45,365 nt of DNA from JBFFXF01 sp041569895 (GTDB lineage: Bacteria > Planctomycetota > UBA8108 > JACQVS01). The stretch's first letter is position 1, and the number at the start of each line of letters is the position of its first letter. The notes under the pieces are model-generated. The model was not told the origin of the DNA. It did not search any database and saw only the letters and a program-made list of their open reading frames with translations. Position numbers and translations under genes: made by a program. Of the stretch, positions 15,523-25,717 are shown piece after piece. Location: NCBI GenBank assembly GCA_041569895.1, contig JBFFXF010000019.1, forward strand, positions 1 to 45,365, read 5' to 3'.

Positions 15523-16867
15523 TCAGGAACGCCATCTCGAGCGCCTGCTCGCCGTTCAGCCGCGGGTCGACTTGCGTCTTGTACGCCTGGCTGAGGTCCG
15601 CCTCGGACAGGCCGCGCGCGCCGCCGACGCACTCGGTGACGTTCTCGCCGGTGAGCTCGAAGTGGACGCCGCCGAGATTCGAGCCGTTCGCCTCGTGGAG
15701 GTCGAAGGCGCGCTGCAGCTCGGCGAGGATGTTGTCGAAGTTCCTGGTCTTCAGGCCGCCGCTCGTCGACACGGTGTTGCCGTGCATCGGATCGCAGCAC
15801 CAGAGCACGCGGAGGTCCGCCTTGCGCGCGGCGCGCACCAGCGGCGGCAGGCACTCGTCGATGCGCCCGGCGCCGAAGCGATGGATCAGCATCAGCTTGC
15901 CGGGGACGTTCGCCGGATTCAGCCGCCGCGCCAGCTCGACGAGCTCGTCGGGCGCGATCGACGGGCCGATCTTGACGCCCACCGGGTTCTCGATGCCGCG
16001 GAAGTACTCGACGTGGGCGCCGTCGATGTCACGCGTGCGATCACCGATCCACGGGAAGTGGGTGGTCAGGTCGTACCAGCCGGTGCGGCGCGGCACCTGG
16101 CGCGTCTGTGCCTGCTCGTACTCGAGGTGCAGCCCCTCGTGGCTGGTGAAGAAATCGACGCGGTGCATCTCGCCGAGCTTGGTCCCCGACACCGACTCGA
16201 GGAACTCGATGGCGTTGCTGATCGACGTCGCCATCTGCCGGTAGTGGTCGGCGTGCGGCGAGTGGCCGATGAACTCGAGGTCCCAGTACTCGGGGTGCAG
16301 CAGGTCGGCGAAGCCACCGTCGACGAGCGATCGGATGAAGTTGATGGTCAGCGCGGCGCGCTCGTAGCCCCGCAGCAGGCGCTCGGGATCCGGCACCCGA
16401 CGGTCGCGGTCGAACTCGAGCGCGTTGATCATGTCGCCGCGGTAGCTCGGGAGCGCGACGTCACCGCGCTTCTCGGTGTCCGATGAGCGCGGCTTGGCGT
16501 ACTGGCCCGCGAAGCGGCCGACGCGGATGACGCCCTTCTTGCCGCCGTGCACGAGGACGAGGCTCATCTGGAGAAGGATCTTCAGCTTGTCGGCGATGAC
16601 GCCGGACTCGCACTCGGCGAAGTTCTCCGAGCAGTCGCCGCCCTGGAGCACGAACCGCCGCCCCTCCATCGCGTCGGCGAGCTGGCTCTTCAGCGACTCG
16701 ACCTCCCAGCTCGTCACCAGCGGCGGCAGTGCCGCGAGCTGGTCGAGCACGGCGCGGAGGGCGTCGGGATCGGGGTAGGTCGGCTGCTGCGTGATCGGCC
16801 GGTCACGCCACGACGAGGGCGACCACGTGCGCTTCGCTCCGGCGGCTGCGGCCCGTTTGCTGGCCAT
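15488..16867 (-). CDS. class II 3-deoxy-7-phosphoheptulonate synthase
   Basis: This 459-residue DAHP synthase is of the class II (plant/Mycobacterium AroG) type. It condenses phosphoenolpyruvate and erythrose 4-phosphate as the first step of the shikimate pathway. Signatures include RRFVLQGGDCSENFAE, KKGVIRVGRFAGQYAKPRSS, ALPSYRGDMIN, LLHPEYWDLEFI, TTHFPWIGDRTR, PVGVKIGPS, LRVLWCCDPMHGNT and ELTGENVTECVGG. The length is typical. GAGGAA precedes the ATG. It follows the bacilliredoxin gene by 30 bases and is probably co-transcribed with it and the YpdA-like gene. Its 3' end overlaps the convergent epimerase gene by 35 bases. No regulatory domain separate from the class II fold is visible. Confidence 0.93.
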   Translation of the reverse strand: MASKRAAAAGAKRTWSPSSWRDRPITQQPTYPDPDALRAVLDQLAALPPLVTSWEVESLKSQLADAMEGRRFVLQGGDCSENFAECESGVIADKLKILLQMSLVLVHGGKKGVIRVGRFAGQYAKPRSSDTEKRGDVALPSYRGDMINALEFDRDRRVPDPERLLRGYERAALTINFIRSLVDGGFADLLHPEYWDLEFIGHSPHADHYRQMATSISNAIEFLESVSGTKLGEMHRVDFFTSHEGLHLEYEQAQTRQVPRRTGWYDLTTHFPWIGDRTRDIDGAHVEYFRGIENPVGVKIGPSIAPDELVELARRLNPANVPGKLMLIHRFGAGRIDECLPPLVRAARKADLRVLWCCDPMHGNTVSTSGGLKTRNFDNILAELQRAFDLHEANGSNLGGVHFELTGENVTECVGGARGLSEADLSQAYKTQVDPRLNGEQALEMAFLISQRMAARRNA

Positions 16868-16897
16868 GTGTTCCTCGCGACTCGCGCTGCCGTGCGG

Positions 16898-17452
16898 TCA
16901 GCGCTTCTCGTCCGCCTCCCCCTGCTCGAACTCCGGGATCGACGAGCCGCACATGTGCACCGGGACGATCTTCTCGAGCTCCTCGCGAGGGATCGACGGT
17001 CCCGGCCGCGAGCAGTGCTGGTCGAACGCGGCGCGCAGGTCCCCGGCGATCTCCGCCGGGGTGCGCCCCTCGATCGAGCGGCGCTCGATCATGTGCACCA
17101 CCTTGCCGTCCTTGAAGAGCGCGATCGACGGCGACGACGGCGGATGGTCGGTGATGTACTCGCGCGCGCGCTCGGTCGCGGCGCGGTCCATGCCGGCGAA
17201 GACGGTCGTCAGCCGGTCCGGGATGACGCTGTTTTGCAGCGCGAGCATGACTCCGGGACGGGCGCCGCCCGCGGCGCACCCGCACACCGAGTTGACCACG
17301 AGGAGCGTCGTGCCCTGCTTCTCGCCGAGCGCCGCGTCGACGGCCTCCGGCGTCAGCAGCTCCTGGACGCCCGCCTTCGGCAGCTCCTCGCGGAGCGGCT
17401 TGACCGCCTCCGGATCGTAGAGTGGACGGTGGTTGATGTTGATCTCCTGCAT
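16898..17452 (-). CDS. bacilliredoxin (BrxA/BrxB family) with Cys-containing C-terminal tail
   Basis: This 184-residue thioredoxin-fold protein carries the CGC active site (residues 57-59, in NSVCGCAAGGARPG) that defines bacilliredoxins. These remove bacillithiol mixed disulfides from proteins. Other family marks are HPPSSPSIALFKDGKVVHMI and ERRSIEGRTPAEIAGDL. Bacillus members are about 144 residues; this one adds some 40 residues with two further cysteines, one in QHCSRPG and one in VPVHMCGSSIPEFE. That tail is unusual compared with the B. subtilis proteins. The ribosome site is clear (AAGGAG, 7 bases before ATG). It starts 18 bases after the YpdA-like reductase gene, its expected redox partner. 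Confidence 0.9.
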   Translation of the reverse strand: MQEININHRPLYDPEAVKPLREELPKAGVQELLTPEAVDAALGEKQGTTLLVVNSVCGCAAGGARPGVMLALQNSVIPDRLTTVFAGMDRAATERAREYITDHPPSSPSIALFKDGKVVHMIERRSIEGRTPAEIAGDLRAAFDQHCSRPGPSIPREELEKIVPVHMCGSSIPEFEQGEADEKR

Positions 17453-17470
17453 GCCGATGCTCCTTCGACG

Positions 17471-18469
17471 TCAGACCGACGCCGTCCTTCTCGAGAGTTT
17501 TCGGACGATATCCTCGACGATCAGCCGCGCGTGCACGCGACCGTTCTCGATGAAGATTCTATTGGTATTCTTGCCGCCGGTCGCGACGCCGGCAATGTAC
17601 ACCCCCTCGACATTCGTTTCCATCGTCTCCGGGTCGTGCTGCGGGCGGCATTTCTCGCCCTCGAGCCGCACCCCGACGCGTTCGAGAAACTCGAGGTCGG
17701 CGTGGTATCCGGTCATCGCGAGCACGAAGTCGTTGGGGATGGTCCGGGTGGCCGAGCCGGTGCGGACCGTGATCGAGCCGTCGTCGATGCGCACCACCTC
17801 GGTGTCGAAGAGGGCCTCGATGCTGCCCTCCCGGATGCGGTTCTCGATGTCCGGCCGCACCCAGTACTTGATCGCCGAGCCGAGCTCGCCGCGCCGGTGG
17901 ATCAGCGTCACCCGGGCGCCGTTGCGGTAGAGGTCGAGCGCCGCCTCGGCCGCCGAGTTCTGGCCCCCGATGACGGCGACACGCTGGCGGTACAGCGGGT
18001 ACGGCTCGTGGTAGTAGTGGGACACCTTCGGGAGCTCCTCGCCCGGCACGCCGAGGAGGTTCGGGTGGTCGTAGAAGCCGATCGCCAGGACGACGCACCG
18101 CGCGCGGTACTCGCCACGGTCGCTGCGGATGACGAGCGTTCGCTCGTCCTCGCGCTCGACGGCGATCACCCGCTCGTAGAGGTTGATCCGCAGGTCGAAG
18201 TGCTCGGCCACGCGGCGGTAGTAGACGAGGATCTCGCGGCGCGTCGGCTTGGGCCCGCCGGTGATGAAGGGCACGTCGCCGATCTCCAGCAACTCCGGCG
18301 TCGAGAAGAACACCACCTGCGCCGGGAAGCGGTAGATGGCGTTCGTCAGGCAGCCCTTCTCGAGTACCCGCGCGTCGAGCCCGGCGCGCCGCGCCTCGAC
18401 GCCGCAGGCGATGCCGATCGGCCCGGCGCCGACGATCAGGAGGTCGAGGATGGTCTCTCGAGCGGCCAC
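17471..18469 (-). CDS. YpdA-family FAD/NAD(P) bacillithiol disulfide reductase
   Basis: This protein of about 332 residues is a flavin reductase related to B. subtilis YpdA (Bdr, 324 residues), which regenerates bacillithiol from its disulfide using NADPH. Two dinucleotide-binding folds are visible: DLLIVGAGPIGIACGVEARR near the start and RVAVIGGQNSAAEAALDL in the middle. Further marks are AIYRFPAQVVFFSTPELLEI, VVLAIGFYDHPNLLGVPGEE and GVYIAGVATGGKNTNRIFIE. There is no CxxC dithiol, as expected for this group. I chose the GTG at 18469. The longer ATG frame from 18571 would translate a 9-base tandem repeat into a basic, proline-rich leader. It is the first gene of a probable operon with bacilliredoxin and DAHP synthase. 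Confidence 0.88.
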   Translation of the reverse strand: MAARETILDLLIVGAGPIGIACGVEARRAGLDARVLEKGCLTNAIYRFPAQVVFFSTPELLEIGDVPFITGGPKPTRREILVYYRRVAEHFDLRINLYERVIAVEREDERTLVIRSDRGEYRARCVVLAIGFYDHPNLLGVPGEELPKVSHYYHEPYPLYRQRVAVIGGQNSAAEAALDLYRNGARVTLIHRRGELGSAIKYWVRPDIENRIREGSIEALFDTEVVRIDDGSITVRTGSATRTIPNDFVLAMTGYHADLEFLERVGVRLEGEKCRPQHDPETMETNVEGVYIAGVATGGKNTNRIFIENGRVHARLIVEDIVRKLSRRTASV

Positions 18470-18484
18470 GTTCGTGCTTCGTCT

Positions 18485-18522
18485 CGGTGTCTTCGGTGTC
18501 TTCGGTCTCTTCGTTTCACTCG
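18485..18522 (-). repeat. 9-base CG-anchored tandem repeat
   Basis: CG dinucleotides fall every 9 bases at 18485, 18494, 18503, 18512 and 18521, within units of the type CGGTGTCTT. It lies in the leader of the YpdA-like gene. It parallels the 6-base arrays but with a longer period. Confidence 0.65.
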
Positions 18523-18541
18523 GTCGCTTCAGAATCGTGCG

Positions 18542-18549
18542 ATTGTATA
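18542..18549 (-). promoter_or_regulatory. candidate -10 region for the YpdA-bacilliredoxin operon
   Basis: On the minus strand this reads TATACAAT, giving overlapping TATACA and TACAAT hexamers about 75 bases before the GTG start. No convincing -35 box is seen. Confidence 0.3.
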
Positions 18550-18654
18550 GCACGGGGCTCGATCCATCCAACCCCGGCGATTAGAATGTCGGCAGAGCGA
18601 GAACGGCCACCCAGCGGTTCCTGGGAGAGCTCCCGCAAGAGCTCCGGAGGGGAT

Positions 18655-19248
18655 ATGACCAGGCTTCCGGCTTTCCACGCGCTCGTCGTTATCGGCACCC
18701 TCCTCGCCGGCCTGCCCGTCGCCACGGCCCAGGACGAGGACGACAGCCCCGAGGCCCGCGCCGAGCTGATCATCGCGATGATCGAGGAGGCCACCAAGCG
18801 GTCCGACGCCGGCTGGTCGGTCCTCAGCGGCGTCGACCCCCGCACCGCCTCGGCCGACATCCGCGAGCTGGCCCGGACCATCCGCACCCGTCGGATGACG
18901 CTGAAGTTCGAGAAGCTCGCCGCGACCGACGTCGTCGACCTGCTGCGTCAGGTCACCGGCCTCAACTTCGTGATCACCGGCGCGGCCCGCCGAAAGCTCG
19001 AGACCGACACGCCGACGGTGTCCCTCGAGCTGCGCTACCTGCCGCTCGAGAACGTCCTCAACCTGATCGCCATGCAGCTCGGCGAGTACCGCTTCATCCT
19101 GCGCTACGGCGCGGTGGTCCTGGTGACCAGCGAGGAGTTCCGCCCGCGACGCGTGCTGAGGATCTACGACATCACCGACCTGCTCTACACCCCACCGGAC
19201 TTCCCGGCGCCGAAGCTGGGGTTGACGAGCCCGGATGAGGAGAGGTAG
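18655..19248 (+). CDS. secreted STN-domain (secretin/TonB short N-terminus) protein
   Basis: This 197-residue exported protein has a signal peptide (ALVVIGTLLAGLPVATAQ, up to about residue 26), a charged helix, then an STN-like domain. The STN pattern is MTLKFEKLAATDVVDLLRQV, TGLNFVITGAARRKLE, TVSLELRYLPLENVLNLIAM and YRFILRYGAVVLVTSEE. The chain stops after a short tail (RVLRIYDITDLLYTPPDFPA). In secretins and TonB receptors this domain precedes a much larger barrel, which is absent here. Short planctomycetal STN proteins with a similar tail exist, but I know of no assigned function. The start is well supported by GGAGGGG 3-5 bases before ATG 18655. It stands alone between a divergent operon and repeat element C. 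Confidence 0.75.
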   Translation: MTRLPAFHALVVIGTLLAGLPVATAQDEDDSPEARAELIIAMIEEATKRSDAGWSVLSGVDPRTASADIRELARTIRTRRMTLKFEKLAATDVVDLLRQVTGLNFVITGAARRKLETDTPTVSLELRYLPLENVLNLIAMQLGEYRFILRYGAVVLVTSEEFRPRRVLRIYDITDLLYTPPDFPAPKLGLTSPDEER

Positions 19249-19284
19249 ACGTGCTTCAGGTCGGCGCCGGCACGGCGTGGGCCT

Positions 19285-19582
19285 CTTCTGCCGACGATTC
19301 ATGAGGAAAGCAGGAAGAGCAGGAAGGCAGGAAACGAGTCTGGTCGTGCCTTGCGAGCTCTGTCGATCTCGAAGACGCCGTCGAGAAGCGAGAGCTGGTT
19401 CCGATTGAAACCACAGAGGCGCACAGAGGGTTTCTTTCTGTTCACAGGGGAACCAGCAGAGTCCTGTCCTCTCGATTCCGTTCGAGGAGCGAGCGAGGCT
19501 CACGAAGCTCGCCCCCCTCAATTCTTCCGTTCCTGCTTTCCTGCCTTCCTGCCTTCCTTATGTTCTCTGCCTTTCAGACCGA
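19285..19582 (+). repeat. dispersed intergenic element, copy C (alternative core)
   Basis: The ends match the family: CTTCTGCCGACGATTCATGAGG followed by the GGAAAGCAGGAAGAGCAGGAA arm, and TTCCTGCTTTCCTGCCTTCC at the far end. The core differs from copies A, B and E. Instead of the TCTGCGTAA units it holds AACCACAGAGGCGCACAGAG (19404-19423). It keeps the CTCACGAAGCTC word near the pyrimidine arm. It fills the spacer before the alcohol dehydrogenase gene. Confidence 0.75.
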
Positions 19583-19624
19583 CCGCGAAATGGAACCAGT
19601 CTCACCGGACTTGAAGGACACGTG

Positions 19625-20605
19625 ATGAAAGCCATGGTTCTCCAGGCGGCCGGTGCTCCCCTCCGGCTTGTCGAGCGGGATCGGCCGTCTCCCCGGCCCG
19701 CGCAGGTGCTGCTCGAGGTCAAGGCCTGCGCCGTCTGCCGGACCGATCTGCATGTCCTCGACGGTGACCTGAAGGAGCCGAAGCTGCCGCTCGTTCTCGG
19801 GCACGAGATCATCGGCGTCGTCGCGGAGCTCGGCGAGGGGGTGGAGGGCTTCTCGGTCGGCGAGCGTGTCGGCGTGCCGTGGCTCGGCTCGAGCTGCGGT
19901 GCGTGCCGCTACTGCGAGAGCGGCCGCGAGAACCTCTGCGCCGACGCGGGCTTCACCGGCTACACCATCGACGGCGGCTTCGCGGAGCACACGGTCGCCG
20001 ACGCGCGCTTCTGCTTCCCGGTGCCCTTCTTCGACCACGCGCACGCGGCGCCGCTCCTCTGCGCGGGGCTGATCGGCCATCGCGCGCTGGTGCGGGCCGG
20101 CGAGGCGGAGCGGCTCGGGATCTACGGCTTCGGCGCGGCGGCGCACATCGTCACGCAGGTGGCGCGCCACCGGGGCGTGCGCGTCTTCGCGTTCACGCGA
20201 CCCGGCGACGAGGCGGGGCAGGAGTTCGCCAGGCAGCTCGGCGCCGAGTGGGCGGGAGGCTCCGACGGGCCGCCGCCGGAGGAGCTCGACGCAGCCATCA
20301 TCTTCGCCCCCGTCGGCGAGCTGGTGCCCGCCGCGCTGCGAGCGGTCGCGAGAGGCGGCACGGTGGTCTGCGCGGGCATCCACATGAGCGACATCCCGTC
20401 GTTCCCCTACGAGATCCTCTGGGGAGAGCGCACCGTCTGCTCGATCGCCAACCTGACCCGCCTCGACGGCGAGGAGTTCCTGTCGATCGCCCCGCGCGTC
20501 CCGGTGAGCACCGAGATCGAGACCTTCCCCCTCGAGCAGGCCAACGAGGCCCTCACCCGCCTCCGCCGCGGCAAGGTGCGCGGGGCGGCGGTGCTGGTGA
20601 TGTGA
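19625..20605 (+). CDS. zinc-dependent alcohol dehydrogenase family protein
   Basis: This 326-residue medium-chain dehydrogenase is of the AdhA type. Catalytic zinc ligands are in CAVCRTDLHVLDGDL and LGHEIIGVV; the structural zinc site is SSCGACRYCESGRENLC (four cysteines). The coenzyme fold is present but degenerate (LGIYGFGAAAHIVTQVA, GFGAAA in place of GxGxxG). It oxidises alcohols or reduces aldehydes with NAD(P), and the substrate is unknown. The ATG at 19625 has GAAGGA upstream; a GTG one codon earlier (19622) is possible. It is slightly shorter than typical MDR proteins (about 340-350). No operon partner is evident, since repeat sequence lies on both sides. Confidence 0.9.
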   Translation: MKAMVLQAAGAPLRLVERDRPSPRPAQVLLEVKACAVCRTDLHVLDGDLKEPKLPLVLGHEIIGVVAELGEGVEGFSVGERVGVPWLGSSCGACRYCESGRENLCADAGFTGYTIDGGFAEHTVADARFCFPVPFFDHAHAAPLLCAGLIGHRALVRAGEAERLGIYGFGAAAHIVTQVARHRGVRVFAFTRPGDEAGQEFARQLGAEWAGGSDGPPPEELDAAIIFAPVGELVPAALRAVARGGTVVCAGIHMSDIPSFPYEILWGERTVCSIANLTRLDGEEFLSIAPRVPVSTEIETFPLEQANEALTRLRRGKVRGAAVLVM

Positions 20606-20640
20606 GGCCTCAAGACGGGCGGTGACGTTGCTCAGCGCGC

Positions 20641-20700
20641 GGGCTCTTCTTGCGGACGATCTAGGAGGAAACGAGGAAGAAGGGGAAAGGCAGGAAGATC
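20641..20700 (+). repeat. remnant of the dispersed element, copy D
   Basis: Only the left arm is recognisable: GCTCTTCTTGCGGACGATCT followed by purine-rich AGGAGGAAACGAGGAAGAAG and AAAGGCAGGAAG. Core and right arm are missing, so this looks like a decayed copy in the spacer between the dehydrogenase and the next small gene. Confidence 0.5.
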
Positions 20701-20738
20701 TGTTCCGGCGCCACGTCCGGGGTTACGATCAAAGCGCC

Positions 20739-21149
20739 ATGATCGACACGAGCGCACCCGGCGCTCCGCCCTTCGGAGCGCGGCTCCATGCCGCCTACCG
20801 GCGACAGTTCAAGGCGGGTATCGGCGATCTCGACTGGAAGGCGACGCAGACGTTGAAGGCGTCGGATCGAGTCGGCGCGGCGCGGCTGCTCGCACCTCTC
20901 GGTCGCGACGTCGTCCTGCGCCTCGAGCGTGACGCGCCCGAGGAGATCGTTGGCTACCTCGAACGGCGTGTGCGGCGACAGAGGCTGGTGGATTGCGAGA
21001 TTGCGCTGCTGTTCGCGCTCGGTATGAACGCGACCAGTTCGGCGGCGTCTGGCGACTGGTGGTTGGCGACCGTGCTCGGGACCCTGGCGATAGCAGCGCT
21101 CATCGCCGTCGGAGTCACCGCGCGCTGGGGAGTTGCGGGGCCCTCGTGA
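20739..21149 (+). CDS. small hypothetical protein with C-terminal membrane segment
   Basis: This possible 136-residue protein is one I do not recognise. The N-terminal 80 residues are polar with helical, arginine-rich content (ARLLAPLGRDVVLRLERDAP, GYLERRVRRQRLVDCE). The last 50 residues hold one or two hydrophobic stretches (IALLFALGMN, then WLATVLGTLAIAALIAVGVT), suggesting a membrane anchor. I placed the start at ATG 20739. A longer in-frame GTG at 20622 would run through the repeat remnant and is unlikely. There is no clear ribosome site; TACGAT 10 bases upstream might act as a -10 box of a leaderless message. The frame is convergent with the DUF1501 gene. Confidence that it is a real gene is moderate. 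Confidence 0.5.
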   Translation: MIDTSAPGAPPFGARLHAAYRRQFKAGIGDLDWKATQTLKASDRVGAARLLAPLGRDVVLRLERDAPEEIVGYLERRVRRQRLVDCEIALLFALGMNATSSAASGDWWLATVLGTLAIAALIAVGVTARWGVAGPS

Positions 21150-21166
21150 AGTGGCCGGCCCGTACA

Positions 21167-21230
21167 CGGAAGCGGGAACGGGTACGGGTACGGGTACGGG
21201 AACGGGGACGGGGACGGGTACGGGTACGAG
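21167..21230 (+). repeat. CGNNNN hexamer array, 11 units
   Basis: CG falls at 21167 and every 6 bases to 21227 without a break. Units are mostly CGGGTA, CGGGAA and CGGGGA. Runs of three or four G with 2- to 3-base loops make a G-quadruplex possible on the plus strand. The array occupies the whole gap between two convergent genes. Confidence 0.9.
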
Positions 21231-21241
21231 TGGCGCGGAGA

Positions 21242-22740
<1,499 letters not shown>

Positions 22741-22744
<4 letters not shown>

Positions 22745-25248
22745 TCTCGTGTCAGCGTCTCATCGAGGTTGAGGATGACGTTGCACACCGCGGCGAGCGC
22801 CGCGAGGCGCGCCGGGGCGTCGGTCTCGGGCGCGGGCGCCGCGCCGCTCGAGAGGATCGCGCTCGCCGCCTGAGGCTCGGCCGCGAAGTGTCGCTCGAGC
22901 GCCTCGAGGCGTCCGACGAGGATGCGCTCCTCGTCATCCCGCGGCGGACGGATCAACACACGGCGGAACGCGCGCACCACGAGGTCGCGCCCCGTCGCGC
23001 CGGGCAGCTCCTCGCTGACCCGCGTCGCGAGGACGCGCGCCGCCTCGAAGAACGTCGCGTCGTTCAGCGTCGTCAGCGCGTGGAGCGGCGTGTTCGTGCG
23101 CGACTCCCTGACGGTGCACGTCTGGCGCGAGGCGACGTCGAAGAAGAGCGACGGCGCGACGATCCGCCGCCAGAACGTGTAGAGGCTCCGGCGGTAGAGC
23201 TTCTCGCCCTCGTCGCGGCGGTACTTCTTCTTGCCGAAGGTGGCGTCGGACCAGACGCCCTCCGGCTGGTAGGGGAACACGGGCGGACCGCCGAGACGCG
23301 CCACGAGGAGGCCGCTCGTGGCGAGCGCCTGATCGCGGATCGCCCACGACGGCAGCCGGAAGCGCGCCCCCCGCGCCAGCAGACGGTTGTCGGGATCGCG
23401 CTCGAGCAGCGCCGGCGAGACGCGCGAACTCTGGCGGTACGTCGCGCTGGTGACGATCAGCCGGAAGAGCCGCTTGACGTCCCACCCGGAGCCGCGAAGC
23501 TCGAGCGCCAGCCAGTCGAGCAGCCCGGGATGCGAGGGCGCCTCGCCCTGGACGCCGAAGTCCTCCGCGGTCTTCACCAGCCCGACGCCGAAGAACTGCT
23601 GCCACATCCGGTTGACGGCGACGCGCGCGGTGAGCGGGTTCTCCGCGGCGACGAGCCATTGCGCCAGACCGAGACGGTTCCGGGGCAGCGACTCCGGCAT
23701 CCCGGGCAGGCTGACGGGGACCGCCGCCGAGACCTCCTCGCCGGGCTTGTTGTAGAGGCCGACGGCGAGCATGAAGGTCGACCGCCGCTTCTCCATGTCC
23801 TCCATCACCATGACGCGCGGCAGCGAGCGACGCAGGCCGTCGCGCCGCTCGATGGTCTCGCGCAGCGAGCGCAGACGCCCGGCGTACTCGGGCTGACTCG
23901 ACCCGAAGTGCTCCTCGAGCTTCTTGAGCTCCTTCGGGCCCCGATCCCTCGCCGGGCGCTCGAGGATCTTGCGGATCTCCTCGGGCGTCTCGACAGCGGG
24001 CGTTTCACCCTCCGGTTCACCAGGCGCGTCGCCGGCGCGGGCGAGCGCCGTCTGCTCGGCGGCGACCACCGCCTCGACGCGCTCCGCGACGGCGCGCCAG
24101 AGCCGTTCGAGCTCCTCGCGCTGCTCGTCGGTGGGCGCCTCGACCACGGGCGGCGTCTGCGGATCGCCGCCGCCGCCATCGACCGGCGTCTGGTTGAAGA
24201 ACGCGAACAAAGAGTAGTAGTCGCGCTGTTTCAGGCGGTCGTACTTGTGGTCGTGGCACCGGCAGCAGTTCATCGTCAGGCCGAGCCACACCGTGCCGGT
24301 GGTCTCGGTCATGTCCATCACGTAGTCGACGCGGTTCTCCTCCGGGATGCGACCGCCCTCGCCGTTGATCGGGTGGTTGCGACAGAAACCGGTGGCGAGC
24401 CTCTGCTCGAAGGTCGCCTCCGGGAGCATGTCGCCGGCGAGCTGCCAGACGGTGAAGTCGTCGTACGGCAGGCCGCGGTTGAACGCGTCGACCACCCAGT
24501 CGCGCCACGGCCACATGGTGCGTTCGCGGTCGCCCTGGTAGCCGTTCGAGTCGGCGTAGCGCGCCGCCGCGAGCCAGTCCCACGCCATGCGCTCGCCGAA
24601 GGCCGGCGAGGCGAGGACGCGATCGACGAGCCGCTCCCACGCGCCCGGATCCCTGTCCGCGATGAACGCATCGGCCTCCGCGGGCGACGGCGGCACGCCG
24701 AGGAGATCGAGGTAGAGCCGGCGGACGAGGCGATGCCGTTCGGCAGGGCGTGACGGCTCGTGCCCCTCGCGCTCGAGTCGAGCGAGCACGAAGCGATCGA
24801 TACCGTTCCGCGGCCACGTGAGGCGCCTCACCTCGGGCAGCGCCACCGCTCGCAGCGGCTCGAACGCCCAGTGCCGGTCGTACTCGGCGCCGGACTCGAT
24901 CCACTCGACGAGCACCTTGCGCTCCCGCTCCGAGAGCGCCAGCTTCGACTCCGGCGGCGGCATCCGGACATCCTCGTCGTCCGACGTGATCCGTCGCACC
25001 ACCTCGCTCGCCGACGCGTCACCGGGAACGATGGCGACGCGCCCCGAGCGCAGCGTCGCGGTGGCGGCCTCGCGCTCGTCGAGCCGCAGCCCCGACTGTC
25101 GCGCCCGCGCGTCGTGTCCGTGGCACCGGAAGCACTTCGAGCCGAGGATCGGCCGCACGTCGCGCGTGAAATCGGGCGCGCCCGGGCGCGACTCGCCGGC
25201 GACCGTGCCGGCGAGGCACAGGCAGATAAACAGAACCCAGCTTCGCAT
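22741..25248 (-). CDS. DUF1549/DUF1553 protein with planctomycete cytochrome c domain
   Basis: This 835-residue secreted protein has a signal peptide, then a PSCyt1 heme domain with CFRCH at residues 39-43 and the mark ARQSGLRLDEREAA. DUF1549 (PSCyt2) follows, with YLDLLGVPPSPAEADAF, ERMAWDWLAAARYADSNGYQ and WLGLTMNCCRCHDHKYD, a second CxxCH. After a roughly 180-residue linker comes DUF1553 (PSD1), with NPLTARVAVNRMWQQFFGVG, TSATYRQSSR and TPLHALTTLNDATFFEAARV. These proteins are expanded in Planctomycetes and their role is unproven; a periplasmic redox step on polymers or sulfated sugars has been proposed. It is the first gene of the pair with DUF1501. Only 65 bases of ordinary spacer lie between its ATG and copy E of the dispersed repeat. 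Confidence 0.95.
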
Positions 25249-25313
25249 GCCGTCATTCTGAACGACAGCGGCGCGGGAGTGAAGTGGAGAGTGCGATCCG
25301 ATCCGTCAGGGCG

Positions 25314-25680
25314 GAATCGAGGAGTGTTTCACGTTCGGGGGGGGGAGGGTCGACTTCGGAGACTTGCTGTCAGACGATTCGTCAGGAAGGCAGGAAATTC
25401 AGGAAGGCAGGAAACGGATGGACTGATGGGGTTGAGCGTCGTGAGCTTTGCTCGAGTCGTCGAAGGCGTCGAGACGCGGAGACCGCCCGAGCCGACCGTT
25501 CCGCCTTCTGCGTAATCTGCGTAATCTGCGCAATCTGCGTTCCCGTCCCCGTCGTCCGACGGCCGCGCTCTCGATTGGTCGCCTCCCCTCCCTCTCCCTT
25601 TCCTTTCCTGCTTTCATGCCTTCCTGCCTTCCTTGCCGTCCTCTGCCGTCAGAGTCTCGCAGGCGGAATCGAGCAGCCTT
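25314..25680 (+). repeat. dispersed intergenic element, copy E
   Basis: The element proper spans about 25366-25650. It runs from GCTGTCAGACGATTCGTCAGG with GGAAGGCAGGAA repeats, through a core with GGGGTTGAGCGTCG and three TCTGCGTAA-type units (25505-25545), to a pyrimidine arm TTTCCTGCTTTCATGCCTTC and an end CTCTGCCGTCAGAGTCTCGC. The preceding 25314-25360 resembles the outer right flank of copy A (TTCACGTTCGG, then GTCGACT), so remnants of two elements may be joined head to tail. A run of nine G lies at 25337-25345. Confidence 0.75.
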
Positions 25681-25682
25681 TT

Positions 25683-25714
25683 CGGGGACGGGGCCGGGCA
25701 CGGGAACGCAACCG
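25683..25714 (+). repeat. CGNNNN hexamer array, 6 units
   Basis: CG falls at 25683, 25689, 25695, 25701, 25707 and 25713. The array follows element E by about 30 bases. The joining words GAATCGAGCAGCCTTTTCGG recur at copy F and, less exactly, at copy B. It ends 4 bases before the DUF1501 stop codon. Confidence 0.8.
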
Positions 25715-25717
25715 GAG

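Noticed and set aside
16547..18550. Long plus-strand frame opposite DAHP synthase, bacilliredoxin and the reductase
   Set aside because: It is a shadow of three well-recognised minus-strand genes; its composition (Arg, Val, Asp, Glu-rich, no domain) is typical of antisense frames in GC-rich DNA.
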